From assembly GCA_963277665.1 (NCBI GenBank), contig OY728122.1, positions 1,549,150,868 through 1,549,214,867 of the forward strand: a DNA stretch of 64,000 bases, read 5' to 3'. The translations under genes and the position numbers were made by a program. Positions 24,495 through 36,600 of this stretch are shown here, one piece after another. The notes under the pieces are model-generated. The model saw nothing but the letters and a program-made list of their open reading frames with translations, did no database searches and was not told where the DNA came from. Numbering within the stretch: the stretch's first letter is position 1; each line of letters begins with the position of its first letter. The DNA is from Viscum album. Lineage: Eukaryota; Streptophyta; Magnoliopsida; Santalales; Viscaceae.

Positions 24495-27400
24495 TGTAAT
24501 GCCCCTACCCTAGTTACCAGGTGTTGGTGCATTATTTTAACACATTGGCATTTTTACAAGGAATCATGTACAAAAAGACAAATCAATTTAGCAGCCTTGG
24601 AAAATAGATTACATACATGAATGTTCCATTAAATTTTAAAATGAATAACAACAACAACATTTTTTCCTTTGACCACATTCATATCCCTTAGACTATCCCT
24701 ATAGGTCATTCATAATACACTTCTTGGAAATCATGGGAAAATAGAACATACAAAAGGGGTAATCTCAGATGCTCAGTAAGGGTAAATAGTTTAGTGGAAG
24801 ATAACATAAACAATATGCATGTTAAATAATTGAAAACTCATGACTTTACAAATAATAAGAAGGAACACTTTATTGTAGAAATATGAGCTAAGTAAATAAT
24901 TCCATAATAATACATAGTCAAGGGTATTCTACTTGTCAAATAACCACATGAACCATCAATATTTTTTTCATAATAAGGGAATGTATAATGCCACACATTC
25001 TGAAACATTTTTTCAAGGCCTTATCCGAGACACCTAAAAAGGATTAATCCCTCGACCATAACCATATATAAAATTGGGAAAGGCCTGGGCCAATTCCATG
25101 TCAAATTGTCTCATGAGACCTTCCAATGCATCGAGGAGCTATAGTGGGATCTACTCATCAGTTACCATTTCCAATACATTCCTCACATGAAAAGGATGGA
25201 ACATAATATAAATATTCTTATTAAAAATATCATACAAAATGTCAATACATTATTCATAATCCTTTAATTATATAAAAACAGCCCATACGACATCAAACAT
25301 ATCACAAAACAATCAATAAAATATAGAATATTTGTATCATAATAAATCAACTTTAGACAAGTTTAAAATCCATCAAATGATGTTGACATAGATAAAATTA
25401 TTTGTAAAACTCTTTGAGGGAAATATAATGTTTTCATGAAAACATTTAATTGTCGTACAATTTAGAAAGGAAGGCATTTATAGAAATTTTTCAATCAATT
25501 TTCCCATACCACTTTGAATCTTTTGAATGTAATAAACACTTAAAAACATTAATGTACATATAAATAAATCCTTAATATGCATTTTGGAAAACATTGACAT
25601 TAATGAGAATTATTTAGAAGAATAAATATTTAAAACATTTAAAATTATGTTTTAATAAAATATTACCTTATAAATAATCCCTTTGAAAAATATTTTATGA
25701 AACATGGACATTGATAAAAAAAATATGTCTCAGTAAAAACATATCCATAAATAATCTCGAATAATAACGAGATTAAGGAATTAACACTTACCTTGCACTT
25801 TCCTTTGGTCGATGGTACATTTATCCTTATGTATAATGAACATAGTATGTTATTAAATTATACTATAACCATATTAATATTTATTATATCATACATTATT
25901 CATTTATGACTTTTTACTCAGCAATTAATAATGATTTTCATGTTAAATTAACATTTTGGGTAATAATTGCTTTGTTTATCATAGGTGTTTTAACTTGTTA
26001 TTCTTGATCGTATCATATAAATCCTGATTTAAATACTTCCAGAATATAATCTTTGATTTATATATCATATATACTTATAATATAAATATTTACTATAGAT
26101 AGATATATTAAATGGAAGGCACTGTTTATGGAGAAGGTAGGTCGTACGTACGCATAAACGTTGTTTCCATTTTCATATCATATTGAATGGAAGTAAGTGA
26201 ATCAGATATATGTAAGAACATATTTATATATGTATCCAATAGAATTTTTAATTCATATGTTACACACTTACTAAAAATATATATTTTTATAATCAACGTT
26301 GAATGGTGAATGTGGGAATGAATATCAGCGCTTCGTGCAGACGGTAATCTGTACGTACACACGGGCGAAAATATCATTATATTGAGGTTTAAATCGATTG
26401 TAATTGGATGGTATATCATATATAAGAAATAATTAACATGTTATATTTATTATTTACATCAGTTATACTAATTATTATATCGATCCAAATAATGTAGTGT
26501 TTGAATAACAAACTACGCAATGACATGGAGACGGTAATGCATACGTACGAATGTATGATTACTTTGTTTCATGTGGGTATGTGTCAAAAAAATCTCATAC
26601 AATAGGGTTTAGATAGGTTTAAGTCATCAAGTTAACCTTATCTTTTATATTTAACTCTTAGTTAAATATTCTTACATTTATCATGTCACTTTTAATTTTA
26701 ATATTATATTTTTAAAAAACATACTATAACAAGAAAAGTTAGACCAATGTGGATTATTATTAATATATATAACCTTATCTAAGTCATTTTCTCAAACCAT
26801 AGATTTTTATGAATATTATATAAATTAATAATATAATATTTGTTTTAGAAACTCAATCGTGTCAATTTTGACACTATTTAGTATTTGATTTTTTTTGAAA
26901 GCTTTAAAAACATTATAACTTATAATAAAATTAATTTAACCGACCATAACATGTAATAGTAACCTAGAAAATTATTGGAATTCATAATATGTCTCAAATT
27001 CCATTTATTTGGATATTTATGATATCAATTATTTTAATCATTCATTAGTAAGGTAATTACAACATCATCATTGTGTCATAAATAAATTAAAATATTTATG
27101 TTCTAAAAATATTAAATAAAATACCTTTATATAGGAAATTTTTTTATATTTATAATGAAAATTTATATTAGAATTTATCTTATGTATAATCCAATATTTA
27201 AAATGGATTAGTTATTAAACATTGAATTTAATTGTTTTAACTCTTCTTTAAATAAAATAATAAATAATGTCCTAATCTTATCCAAGTCATCCAAAGGGGG
27301 TAATATTTTATTCATAAGGCTGTTTTTGGGAGAATTATACTTATCCAATAAATGTAGGACAAGTTATAGGTGAATTATAATATCATTTTTTCTCTTAATG

Positions 27401-28547
27401 ACCCTATTTATTTTTAATCGTGGTAAATAAAAGTCAAAAACTACAATTCATCAAAAATTATTTTCACCTTATTGAACCAATTTTTACGTACTGATGTCAA
27501 CAATGTCTTTCATATATTTTAAATTCAACTCACAGAAGTGGTAAAATTATGTTTTAGGCAAATTTGTAAATGCTCCTAAAGGTTGGTAAAAGACGGTAAA
27601 ATGTTCGATAAAATTGTATATATAAAAATACATTGTAAAATGACTCAAATTAATTAAATTTAACATATATTGCTATTATGAATCAATTTTGACAAAAAAT
27701 AAATTAAAATGAATAAATAATTATTTAAACAAAAAGTCAGTTTTATATAATAACGTAATCTTTTTTACTATTCATCAAAAATTGAATGTTTTCCGAAAAA
27801 TACCAAAACATTACCCTAAAATAATTTTCATATTCCAAATTCAAAAATTAATTCTACTGTACCAAATTCAAAACATATATGTTGCATTTATTATTTTAAA
27901 ATTAATTCTCATTGTCAAAACAAAAAAGTAGATTTCTAAAATGTTAAAACTATCAAAATATTGACATGTGTTCATGTCAAATTAAAATGTGAAATTACTT
28001 ATAATGACTTAAATTTGATTTAATGATAAAAATATAATCTAATTATACTTCCTAATCATTCATATGCATAATTTACCATAATATATTATTTTGATTAAAA
28101 AAGTTGTTTTCAATTAAAACATAGTATTTTTCACTATTCATCAAAATATGAATGTTATCAGAAAAGTACACAAAATTTATCTGAACTAAAATTTTATGTC
28201 CCCATTCTAAAGAAAAAATTAATTTCATTAAATTGAATATTTAAAATTGTAAAATATTTTTGTTTAAATGGTCTCACCATTAAAAACAGGTAAAATCGTA
28301 TTTTTTTAAAAATACTTATTTTACCCAAAAAAATGAATTTGTTCTTATATTATGTCTAAGAAACACATTTTAATTTTTAAAGTATATATATTATATAAGA
28401 TTCAATATGCAGTTAATACTATTCATAACCATTTTTTGAATGGTTTGTTTTGTGAGATGTAGTGCACTCGAACTTAGTGTTGCATGTAGTGCAAGCTATT
28501 GAATTACATTAATGAGATAACATATTATGAAATCTTGAGGTGTTACA
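24495..28547 (-). repeat. 3' LTR of the non-autonomous element (4053 bp)
   Basis: Aligns along its whole length with 30923-32306 plus 39637-42736. It is the downstream LTR for minus-strand transcription. It holds three copies of a roughly 345-bp module (marked by actattcatcaaaa at 28133, 27767 and, diverged, 27443) and three copies of a gacggtaatctgtacgtac-like motif (26131, 26339, 26528). Compared with the other LTR it lacks a 433-bp segment that carries the best core promoter candidate. Confidence 0.92.
26131..26552 (-). repeat. Three copies of a CGTACG-centred motif in the 3' LTR
   Basis: gagaaggtaggtcgtacgta, agacggtaatctgtacgtac and gagacggtaatgcatacgta lie at 26131, 26339 and 26528, about 200 bp apart. 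The same three positions are filled in the other LTR at 39893, 40095 and 40285. Motif spacing is kept while surrounding bases have diverged. Confidence 0.7.
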
Positions 28548-28558
28548 TTCTCCCCTAC
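28548..28558 (-). other. Polypurine tract of the non-autonomous element
   Basis: On the minus strand gtaggggagaa runs directly into the TGTAACACC of the 3' LTR, a standard gypsy arrangement. Confidence 0.85.
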
Positions 28559-29904
28559 ATAATTAAATTGAGTCCTTGTAATTTGAAATTGTTCGTTGAA
28601 AAGGTCAAAATTAGGAAAATACCATTTTGAAAAACACAATTCGAAAATTGGTTTAATAAAATTTACTCTTAATAAGGGGGAATTAGAAATGAAAAAGTCA
28701 CCACCAAACTATGATCATGATTTGGAGAAAATTTTTGGAAATTAGAGACACATAATTGGAGGGAATCCCTAAATATTTATAGGGATCAATTGATGTCATC
28801 AAACACAAAAAAGTGTATAATTGAGGGCCTCAAATCCATCAATCTAAGATGAAGTAAAATATTATCGGTTCAACAAAACATAAGGTGTTAGGATAACTCA
28901 TTTTTGGTTTTAAGATCCATTCCCTATAGTTTAAGAATTAATTTATTCATATAATAAGAGGTAAAAAATATACTTGACATGTAGAGTTTTATCATTTAAC
29001 TAATTCCGACCCCAAACTCATCTTTCACTCTAAAAGATAATATAATTTAGATGTATTCTATTAATCATAATCATATAGGGTTCCAAAAATAACGAATTTA
29101 TTATTAATTTGTCAGACTATTTGAACAACTACATTATACAAGCTAGGACATCACATAGGCTAGTTTTGGGTGATGCACCCCTATCACCCTTCGGTTGCGT
29201 GATCTTGCCTCACGGTCTTTCCGGACGCAACGGGTTATCGCCCGACCCATGGGTAGTCCTTTTTTTGACAATCCAAAAATAATTACAAGAAATGATTTAA
29301 CCTTAACAATAGTATCCAATGTAAAACATAATCAAATTCCAACATTTATACTAATCCAAAATACTTATATCCAACCTAATAGTGCTCAATTTTTAAGGAA
29401 GGTACACACAATGAATATCCTTTTTTCCACATAATAACTTGTTAATACCTTTATCATGTATTCGTTTAAAACACAAAAACACCCTGAATTATCTTCTAAC
29501 TATATTGATTACATTCCTGATCCCTTATTTCTTATAGAATACATGGTATATTACTTATATGAAAAACATTTGTAAACTCCAACAGTGATGGAATAAACAA
29601 ACCATTAACTAGTACTAAGGATGTCAATAATATCCAATATAATTTATCCAAATCAATCATCTCATATTCCAAAATCAATACCTCAGCATAAGGACCATAT
29701 TAAAGTTTTTTCTTTCCTTCAACCTTGTCTTTTCCAAACACATTAACTTTAAATTGAGTCACATTTCTTGATTCCACACAATCTCAAGCCCTTAATGAAA
29801 TAGTACTGTAGTACAATCCTTATAAACTATATAATTATTAGAATATCTACATCATTAATAAAAAACTCAAATGGCGGAATACATTAATAAAATCTTAAAA
29901 ACTA
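28559..29904 (-). other. Interior of the non-autonomous element, no pol; includes a GC-rich island
   Basis: No RT, integrase or RNase H motif is visible on either strand. At about 29165-29260 a sharply bounded GC-rich patch (ccttcggttgcgtgatcttg, then ggacgcaacgggttatcgcc) stands out from AT-rich flanks. The 29195-29434 open frame merely starts in this patch and is not a credible gene. Confidence 0.6.
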
Positions 29905-30423
29905 TTAATCATTCCTCTTCATCATCGGTAGTATCATAACTTCATTATTATCCAATAGACGAATTTGGGGTATACTCTGATAATTTGGACATTGATTCTT
30001 GTAGTGTCTCGTCTCTATGCAGATGAAGAATTGTACATTTGAAACCTTTTTCTCACCCTTGTAATCATATACTTGGTGTCCTTTTTCTTCACCCTTATAA
30101 CAAACTCCCATTCCCTTCAATCATTTACCAAGGAAATTATTTTCAGTATTATGACATATAAGAAAATAATTATTTCCCTTATTCCCTTCATCCATATTTC
30201 ACTCTACCATCCTTTTCCTCTCTTTCATTCCTTCAAAGCCTTAGGAAATAGAAAATTATTCCCTTATCATATTAACACATGAAACTATTTCTTCATATGA
30301 TGAGAATACATGGGAGAATATTTCAGATCTAAATGATGGCTTAAGACTATGAAATATGTGGTCCTTCTTCCCTTTTGGATCATGCATATTGTGGGAGTTC
30401 TCATTCCTTCTACTAGGAGCCAT
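29905..30423 (-). pseudogene. Shortened gag with two zinc-knuckle-like motifs (non-autonomous element)
   Basis: On the minus strand an ATG at 30423 opens MAPSRRNENSH; about 20 residues later comes LKPSFRSEIFSH..F.SYEEIV, the kind of sequence found near the end of the gypsy gag capsid domain. The same frame continues, with stops near 30300, to CYKGEEKGHQVYDY (30102 downward) and CIETRHYKNQCP, two degraded CCHC knuckles, ending at 29905. Total span is about 173 codons, far short of the 350-450 usual for gypsy gag, and the main capsid region is absent. This looks like a gag with a central deletion, which may have arisen before or after insertion. Start and frame agree across the whole span. Confidence 0.7.
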
Positions 30424-30910
30424 TTCTAAACAAAGGAATGCGTTAGGTTAATTTATGAATCACAATGCATAATTCCAAACTTGTATAACAGATATCATAA
30501 ATTGAACCATTTATGGAGATAATCTTTAATCATAATATATTTTTTTGAGGAATTTTATACCCATAAAACCTTCAAAGTGGGTTTTTAGGAAAATGAGAAT
30601 TATCCTAAGCATATACCCCAGGAGTGTCGTTATCAATAGTGCAACAAGGCCCATTGTCATGCACCAATTCGCATTTGATTCTAGCACAAAGCGGTGTTTT
30701 CAGGTTTTACCCCTAGGTACATCTGTGCCAGAGCCGCCTCTACAAGATCGTATCTAGAAAGGGATGTATTTATTTGAAAACTTAAAAAATCTCTATAGTT
30801 CCAAAATTCTAAGAAGTTATTCTATACTAATCCTCAAAGCCTTTTTTAGGGTAGTGTTCTCTAATTAGAGTTTTTCTAAATCTAGTTTACAATGTTGTTG
30901 CTACACATCA
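30424..30910 (-). other. Leader of the non-autonomous element
   Basis: Noncoding stretch between the primer-binding site and the gag start on the minus strand. The plus-strand open frame at 30545-30757 is a by-product with no recognisable motif. Confidence 0.55.
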
Positions 30911-30920
30911 TCTGATGCCA
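30911..30920 (-). other. Primer-binding site of the non-autonomous element
   Basis: On the minus strand tggcatcaga, two bases after the LTR end, matches the initiator Met tRNA complement tggtatcaga at nine of ten bases. It fixes the element's orientation as minus. Confidence 0.8.
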
Positions 30921-30922
30921 AA

Positions 30923-32306
30923 TGTAATTATATGGTCCTAGTTACTTGGAGTCAGTGAATTATTTTAAAACATTGGCATGATTATAAGGAATAAATTCCC
31001 TAATGTCTGATCAGAATAGAAGTCTTGGAAAACATATTACATACATGAACATTACATTACATTATAAAATGAAAAGCAACAACAACATTGTCTACATTGA
31101 CCACATTCGTATCCCTTAGACTATCTCTGCAGGTCATTCATAATATAGTTCTTGGAAATCCTGGGAAAATAAAACATATGAAAGTGGTGATCTCAGATGA
31201 TCAGTAAGGGTAAACAATTTAGCAGAAGATAACATAAACAATATGCTTGGTGAATAATTTAAAACACATGCCCTTACAAATAATAATCATGAACAGTTTA
31301 TGGAAGAAATATAAATAATGCCATAATAAAACATAGTCATGGGTATTCTACTAGTCAAATAACCACATGAACCATCAATTATATTTTCGTAACGAGGAAT
31401 ATATAATGACAGAAATTCTGAAACATTTTTTCAAGGCCTCGACCAAGAGGTCTAAAAATAATTAAGGCCTCGGCCAAAACCGTATTGCAAATTGGGAAAG
31501 GCCTCTTCCAATTCCACATATAATTGTCTCATGAGAACTACCGATGCATCGAGGATCTATAGCGGGATCAACCTGTTAATTACTATGTCCAAAACAATCC
31601 ACATATGAAAATGTTTAAAAATAATATAATCATTCGTAGTAAAACTAGTTTACAAAATGTCAATACGTTATCCATAAACCATGAATTGTATAAAAATAAC
31701 ACATCCACAATAAAACATATCACCAAACCTTCAATACAATATGGAAGATTTGTATCATTATAAATCAACATCAAACAAGATTAAAATCCATCAATGGATG
31801 TTGACATAGATGAAAATGATTTGTAAAGCTCTTTGAGAGAAATATACCATTTTAAAGAATACATTGAAAAGTCACACAATTTGGAAATGAAGACATTTGA
31901 ATACATTTCTGAATCAAACTTTCCCATACCACTTTGAAGCTTTTGAATGGAATTAACTTTTTAAAGACATTCATGTACATATAAATAAATCCTTAAAAAA
32001 CCATTTTGAAAAACATGTACATTAATGAGAATGATATAAAATAATAAATAATTAAAACATTTAAAATGACATTTTAATAAAAAATACCCTTAAAGAGAAT
32101 CCATTTGAATACACTTTTATGAAACATGGAAATAGATAAAAAATATGTCCTAGCAAAAACGTACCCATAAACAATCTCAAATAATAATGGGATTGAGGAA
32201 TTAACGCTACCATTGCATCTTCATTTGATCGAGGATACATTTATACTCATTTATAATAACCACATTATGTTATTAAATTATACAAGAAGCATAATAATAT
32301 TTATTA
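30923..32306 (-). repeat. 5' LTR of the non-autonomous element, part 1 (primer-binding-site side)
   Basis: Aligns with 24495 to about 25890. Shared phrases include acattggca near 24541 and 30973 and caaggcctc-like sequence near 25014 and 31431. The nested gypsy element interrupts it after tatta at 32302-32306. The remainder resumes at 39637. Confidence 0.92.
32302..32306. repeat. Left target-site duplication of Tekay-type element 1
   Basis: tatta, repeated exactly at 39632-39636. The uninterrupted sequence is seen in the sister LTR near 25890 (tttattatatcata). Confidence 0.88.
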
Positions 32307-34570
32307 TGTAACACCCCATGTTTTTCTAATGATAAATTGAAATGAATGGAACTTTGTTTTAAATAGATATTTTTAATTAGCCTTTAAAACAAAACTTTTT
32401 TATTTCTATATTCTGAATTTCAAGAAACTGTCATCTACAATTGTGTTCAGTATGTTATTTGGAGTCTGATAGAACAAACTTGATTTTTTTTGTGAATAGT
32501 AACATACCCTTATGAATAGTAATATGAATAGTAATATGAATAGTATTATGACATCATGAATATTAAATAATATTATTATTTTTTTCCAAAGAAATAGGAT
32601 AATGGGGTCTTAATTAATTTTCCAATGTCACATAAAACTAATTGCACTTCAATATTGTTATTTTTTGAATTAACTGTGACCTTATTTAAAAATTAAATTA
32701 ATAATATTTAGAAAATTAATTTTGAAAAATGGAGTTCATTTTTGAATTATACACGTCGAAAAATGGTTTGGGTAAAAGATTTGGTATTTTTATGAAACTC
32801 TTGAATTTTCGGTGAATAGTAAAACACGATTAAATACCGTATAATCAATTTTTAAGTAAAAACGCACTATTTAGGACATCATAAGTGATGCAAGGACACG
32901 TGGTTGGAACTCCAATTATATTATCACTATTTGGGGCCAATTTATTTGAGATTATTCATAGTCTTGATAAAAATATTATAATAATGATAAAAATAAACTA
33001 AAATACCTCCCCATGTCCACTATAAATACCACCCTCACTCCCATCTTCTTACCACACCTCTAAAACCGTGAGGGTTGTCTAATTTCTGCAAAATTTCCTC
33101 CCCAATCTTACTCCCCACGTCCTAGAGTATCTTGTCTCACCATAAGACCAAAATCAAATCCCTTATGGAGGATCTCAAGGAGAAGAGATCAAGAGGTAAA
33201 CATCCCCTTTTATTTTCATTCTTTTCTTTCATTTTATGTTATTCTCTTCCATTCCATTTTTCTTGGGATGGGATATTTCCTTAAATATTCCCCCATTACT
33301 GTCTATATCTTGTATGAATGATGAGATATTCCATTCCTCTCATCAATCTTGTTTTTATGAAATTTTAAGAGACGCTATTATGCTGCCGAATTCTCGTGAG
33401 AAATTTCTCAAGATTTTCTTTTATTTCATGATTCCTTTTTTTGTGTACTCACTTCATCTAATCCAAGAGGAATGAAATATCCTGAATCATGTATATTCAT
33501 TACCTTCTCATGTATATTGATAATTCCTCATCAGTATTCTTCTCCTCTTCCACTTATTTAAAGAATAAAAAACATTGTCCATTTTTGTCGAATTACCGAC
33601 ATCGTGGATGATGTATTTTCAATTTCCATTAATTCTTCCATGTCTAGTCATGAAACCACTTATATGGTTGAACCAGGATATAATATATGTTTTATGACTC
33701 ATATATGATTCTGTATTTCTTTTGTAATCATGGATCAAATTTAAAAGGCAAAATGAGGTTGTTATTATAAAAAAACCACTAAAATGATCTAAACAAACAT
33801 CATTTATGTTTTATCTTATAAGTAATTCTCATATAAAGAATCAAAGTGATAAATGGTATAAATTATGGTACTGGGAAAATTTAAATACTAATAAATTCCA
33901 ATTCTTGAGTTTCACTTCCAATCAACAGGAACGATTCATCATGAACCGATCGTGAAAATCAAAAAAGAACTCACCCAAAATAATGCAGGGAACAAAATAC
34001 TTACAACTAAGGGGTGAAATGAGGTTATGAAATGACCATATAAGATTATATAAACATGAAAATGTTTCTATAAAAAAAAATAACACTCTTTTAACCATTA
34101 TACATTATTTTTAAACAAGTTTTATGTAAGACAAGCCTAAGGTAAGGGAATTCTTAACCCGATTTCCATTCTTTGGGATAACCTTCTACTTTATTATTTA
34201 TGTGCTATTTAAATTTTTTGTGTAATGGGGTATGTTTATATTATGTTTAGTTATGTTTATTTATATAGTATATACATATTCCATCCACTCTATTTAGTCT
34301 CACTTCAATTATATGATGTTTATAAGGGACTTTTCTTCTAAAATTCTCTTTTAAAAATCTGTTTTACAAGATTGAAAAACAATGTTTTTATGCTAATATT
34401 TATGTTGTATGATTATGTTTTAGTTATTGGGAATTGTTTATGATGAAGGGTGTGACCTATATTTCCCTCCAATGCATTGGGTATGAGTATGTTGGAGTTT
34501 GGTCGTATGGTTACTCCAAGTGTAACTGTGATGGTTACACAAAGTAAGGTAGTCGTGAGGGTTACAAATT
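32307..34570 (+). repeat. Truncated 5' LTR of Tekay-type element 1
   Basis: Aligns with 36846 to about 39112 of the 3' LTR. Similarity ends in gttacaaatt at 34561-34570, after which RT coding sequence begins at once. TATA box at 33021 and a donor-like caagag/gtaaac at 33195. Confidence 0.92.
33021..33028 (+). promoter_or_regulatory. TATA box of Tekay-type element 1, 5' LTR
   Basis: ccactataaataccac is kept in the other LTR (37561-37568) and followed by a C-rich, T-rich stretch typical of plant LTR transcription starts. The start site would be about 30 bp downstream. Confidence 0.65.
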
Positions 34571-35340
34571 CAGAAAGTGTGCTTTTGGGTTGCAAAATAT
34601 ATCTTTTCTTGGGCACATTATAAATAAGAATGGAATAACAGTTGATCCAGCAAAAAAAGTATTTGATGAATGGACAATAACCCTAAATGTTACAGAGATA
34701 CGTAGTTTTCTGGGATTAGTAAGTTATTACTGACGGTTTGTTAATAACTTTTCACGGTTATCTCGCCCGATAACTAAGTTAACATGAAAAGGGGTTAAAT
34801 TTTTTTGGATAGAAGAATGTGATGTTTGTTTTCAGGAACTGAAGAAGAGATTGGTGAATGCTCTAGTTTTGGCCTTACCTTCCTGAAATGGTGAGTTTGT
34901 AATCTATAGTGATGCTTCTTTAAAGGGACTTGTTCGTGTTTTGATGCAGAATGATCAGGTAATTGCCTATGCTTTGAGACAACATAAACCTCATGAGATA
35001 AATTATCACACACATGATTTGGAATTGGAAGCTGCAGTTTTTTCTTTGAAAATATGGATGCATCATCTATACGGAGCCAAATTCCAAATATATACTGACT
35101 ATAAAAGTCTTAAGTATATATTAACTCAGAATAAATTAAACATGAGGCAGAGAAGATAGCTAGAACTGATAAAGGATTATGACTGCATGATCAATTACCA
35201 TCCTAGAGATGAAAACAAAGTAGTGGAAGCCTTAAATCAGAAACATCATGCATCATTAACCATGGTACGTTTGGAACATGATCCCTTGATTAATGACTTG
35301 ATGAATTTTGGCTTAGTAGTTGTTGGTGCATGGGATATAT
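34571..35340 (+). pseudogene. Tekay-type element 1: C-terminal RT and RNase H
   Basis: The reading starts inside RT with RKCAFGLQNISFLGHIINKNG, the block after the catalytic YVDD region, then EIRSFLGLVSYY, a stop at about 34732, RFVNNFSRLSRPI, and the connection. RNase H follows with catalytic residues in place: [11 protein letters not shown] (Asp), [10 protein letters not shown] (Glu) and [11 protein letters not shown] (Asp). It continues past a stop at 35157 as LELIKDYDCMINYHP. All these pieces share one frame. The RT fingers, palm and YVDD are absent because of the deletion that fuses this to the LTR, so no active polymerase is possible. The 34941-35159 open part is only the RNase H core. 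Confidence 0.9.
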
Positions 35341-35519
35341 CTGTTTTGTTTTAGGTTTCAGTGCAGTCTTCATTGTCAGAAAAAATTATGAAGGTGTAGA
35401 GGGAAGATGGTGAGCTAAAGAAAAAGGTAGAACTGGTTAAAATGGGAAAGTTACCTGAATTTAATCTTGATAAATATTGTGTTTTAAGATTTGTAAAAAA
35501 AGTTTGTGTGTGCCTTGTG

Positions 35520-36600
35520 ATTCCCAGTTGAAGAAATAATTGTTGTGTGAAGCTCATAGTTATACATTTTCTGTTCATCCTTGAAGTACTAAGATATACA
35601 GAGACCTTTGGGAGTATTATTGGTGGAATTGGATGAAGAGAGATATTGATGATTTTACAAGGAAATGTTTGACATGTCAGCAGATTAAAGTAGAGTGGCA
35701 GTTACCGAAGGGGTTGCTTCAGCCTTTTCCAGTGCCAGAGTGGAAATTGGAGAATATATCCATGGACTTTGTGGTGGGAATACCAAATACTTCTCGACGT
35801 AACAATGCGATTTGGGTTATTTTTGATCAGCTAACAAAGTCTACATGTTTTCTTTCTATTCGAGATACAGTGAATTTGGATCAGCTTTTTCGATTGTACC
35901 TCAAAGATATTGTCAGGTTACATGGAGTTCCTCATTCCATTGTGTCTGACCGAGATCCCAGGATCACTTCTAACTTTTGGAAGTTACTTCAGAAGTCGAT
36001 GGGCAGAGAGTTAAATTTCAGTACATCTTCTCATCCTCAATCAGATGGGCAATCAGAATGAACGATTCAGAATTTGGAGGATATGATTCTTTCATGTTCA
36101 ATGGACTATCAAGGAATTTGGGATCAACATCATTCATTAGTTGAGTTTTCTTATAATAATAGTTTTCATTCCAACATTCAGATGGAACCTTTTGAGGCCT
36201 TGTATGGGAAGCAGTGTCGGACTCCAGCGTTTTAGGGTGAAGATGGCGGAAGAAAGTTGATGGGGCCAGAATTAGTTGAAGAAGTGGCTGAGAAAGTGAG
36301 GATGATCTAGCAACACATGAGGACAGCTCAGAGCAGGCATAAAAGTTATGCAGATAACTGAAGGAAAGACTTCTCTTTCAAGGTAGGTGACCATGTTTTC
36401 CTTAAAGATTCTCCTTGGAAAAGTGTGATGCGTTTCGGTAAAAAAGGAAAGCTAAGTCCACAATTCATCGGACCTTTTAAAATAACGGAGAAAGTTGGAA
36501 CAGTTGTATAGCACGTAGCTTTGCCTCTGAGCTTGTTTTAGTTACACAATGTTTTTCATGTTTCGATGTTGAGAAAGTATGTGCCAGATTAATCACATGT
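35520..36600 (+). pseudogene. Tekay-type element 1: integrase, disrupted
   Basis: The zinc-binding domain is visible as EAHSYTFSVHP, a stop, STKIYRDLWEYYWW, then KCLTCQQIK, giving the HHCC set. The core follows in the clean frame 35633-36058: ISMDFVVGIP (first Asp), SIVSDRDPRI (second Asp) and HPQSDGQSE (Glu), so all DDE residues survive. After a stop at 36059 come IQNLEDMILSCSMD and FEALYGKQCRTP, and the GPF.I.EKVG-like C-terminal block near 36470. A frame change lies between the RNase H at 35160 and this domain. Further stops at about 36232, 36307 and 36358. Confidence 0.92.

Noticed and set aside
30545..30757. 70-codon plus-strand frame as a gene
   Set aside because: It is antisense to the leader of the minus-strand non-autonomous element and has no known motif.
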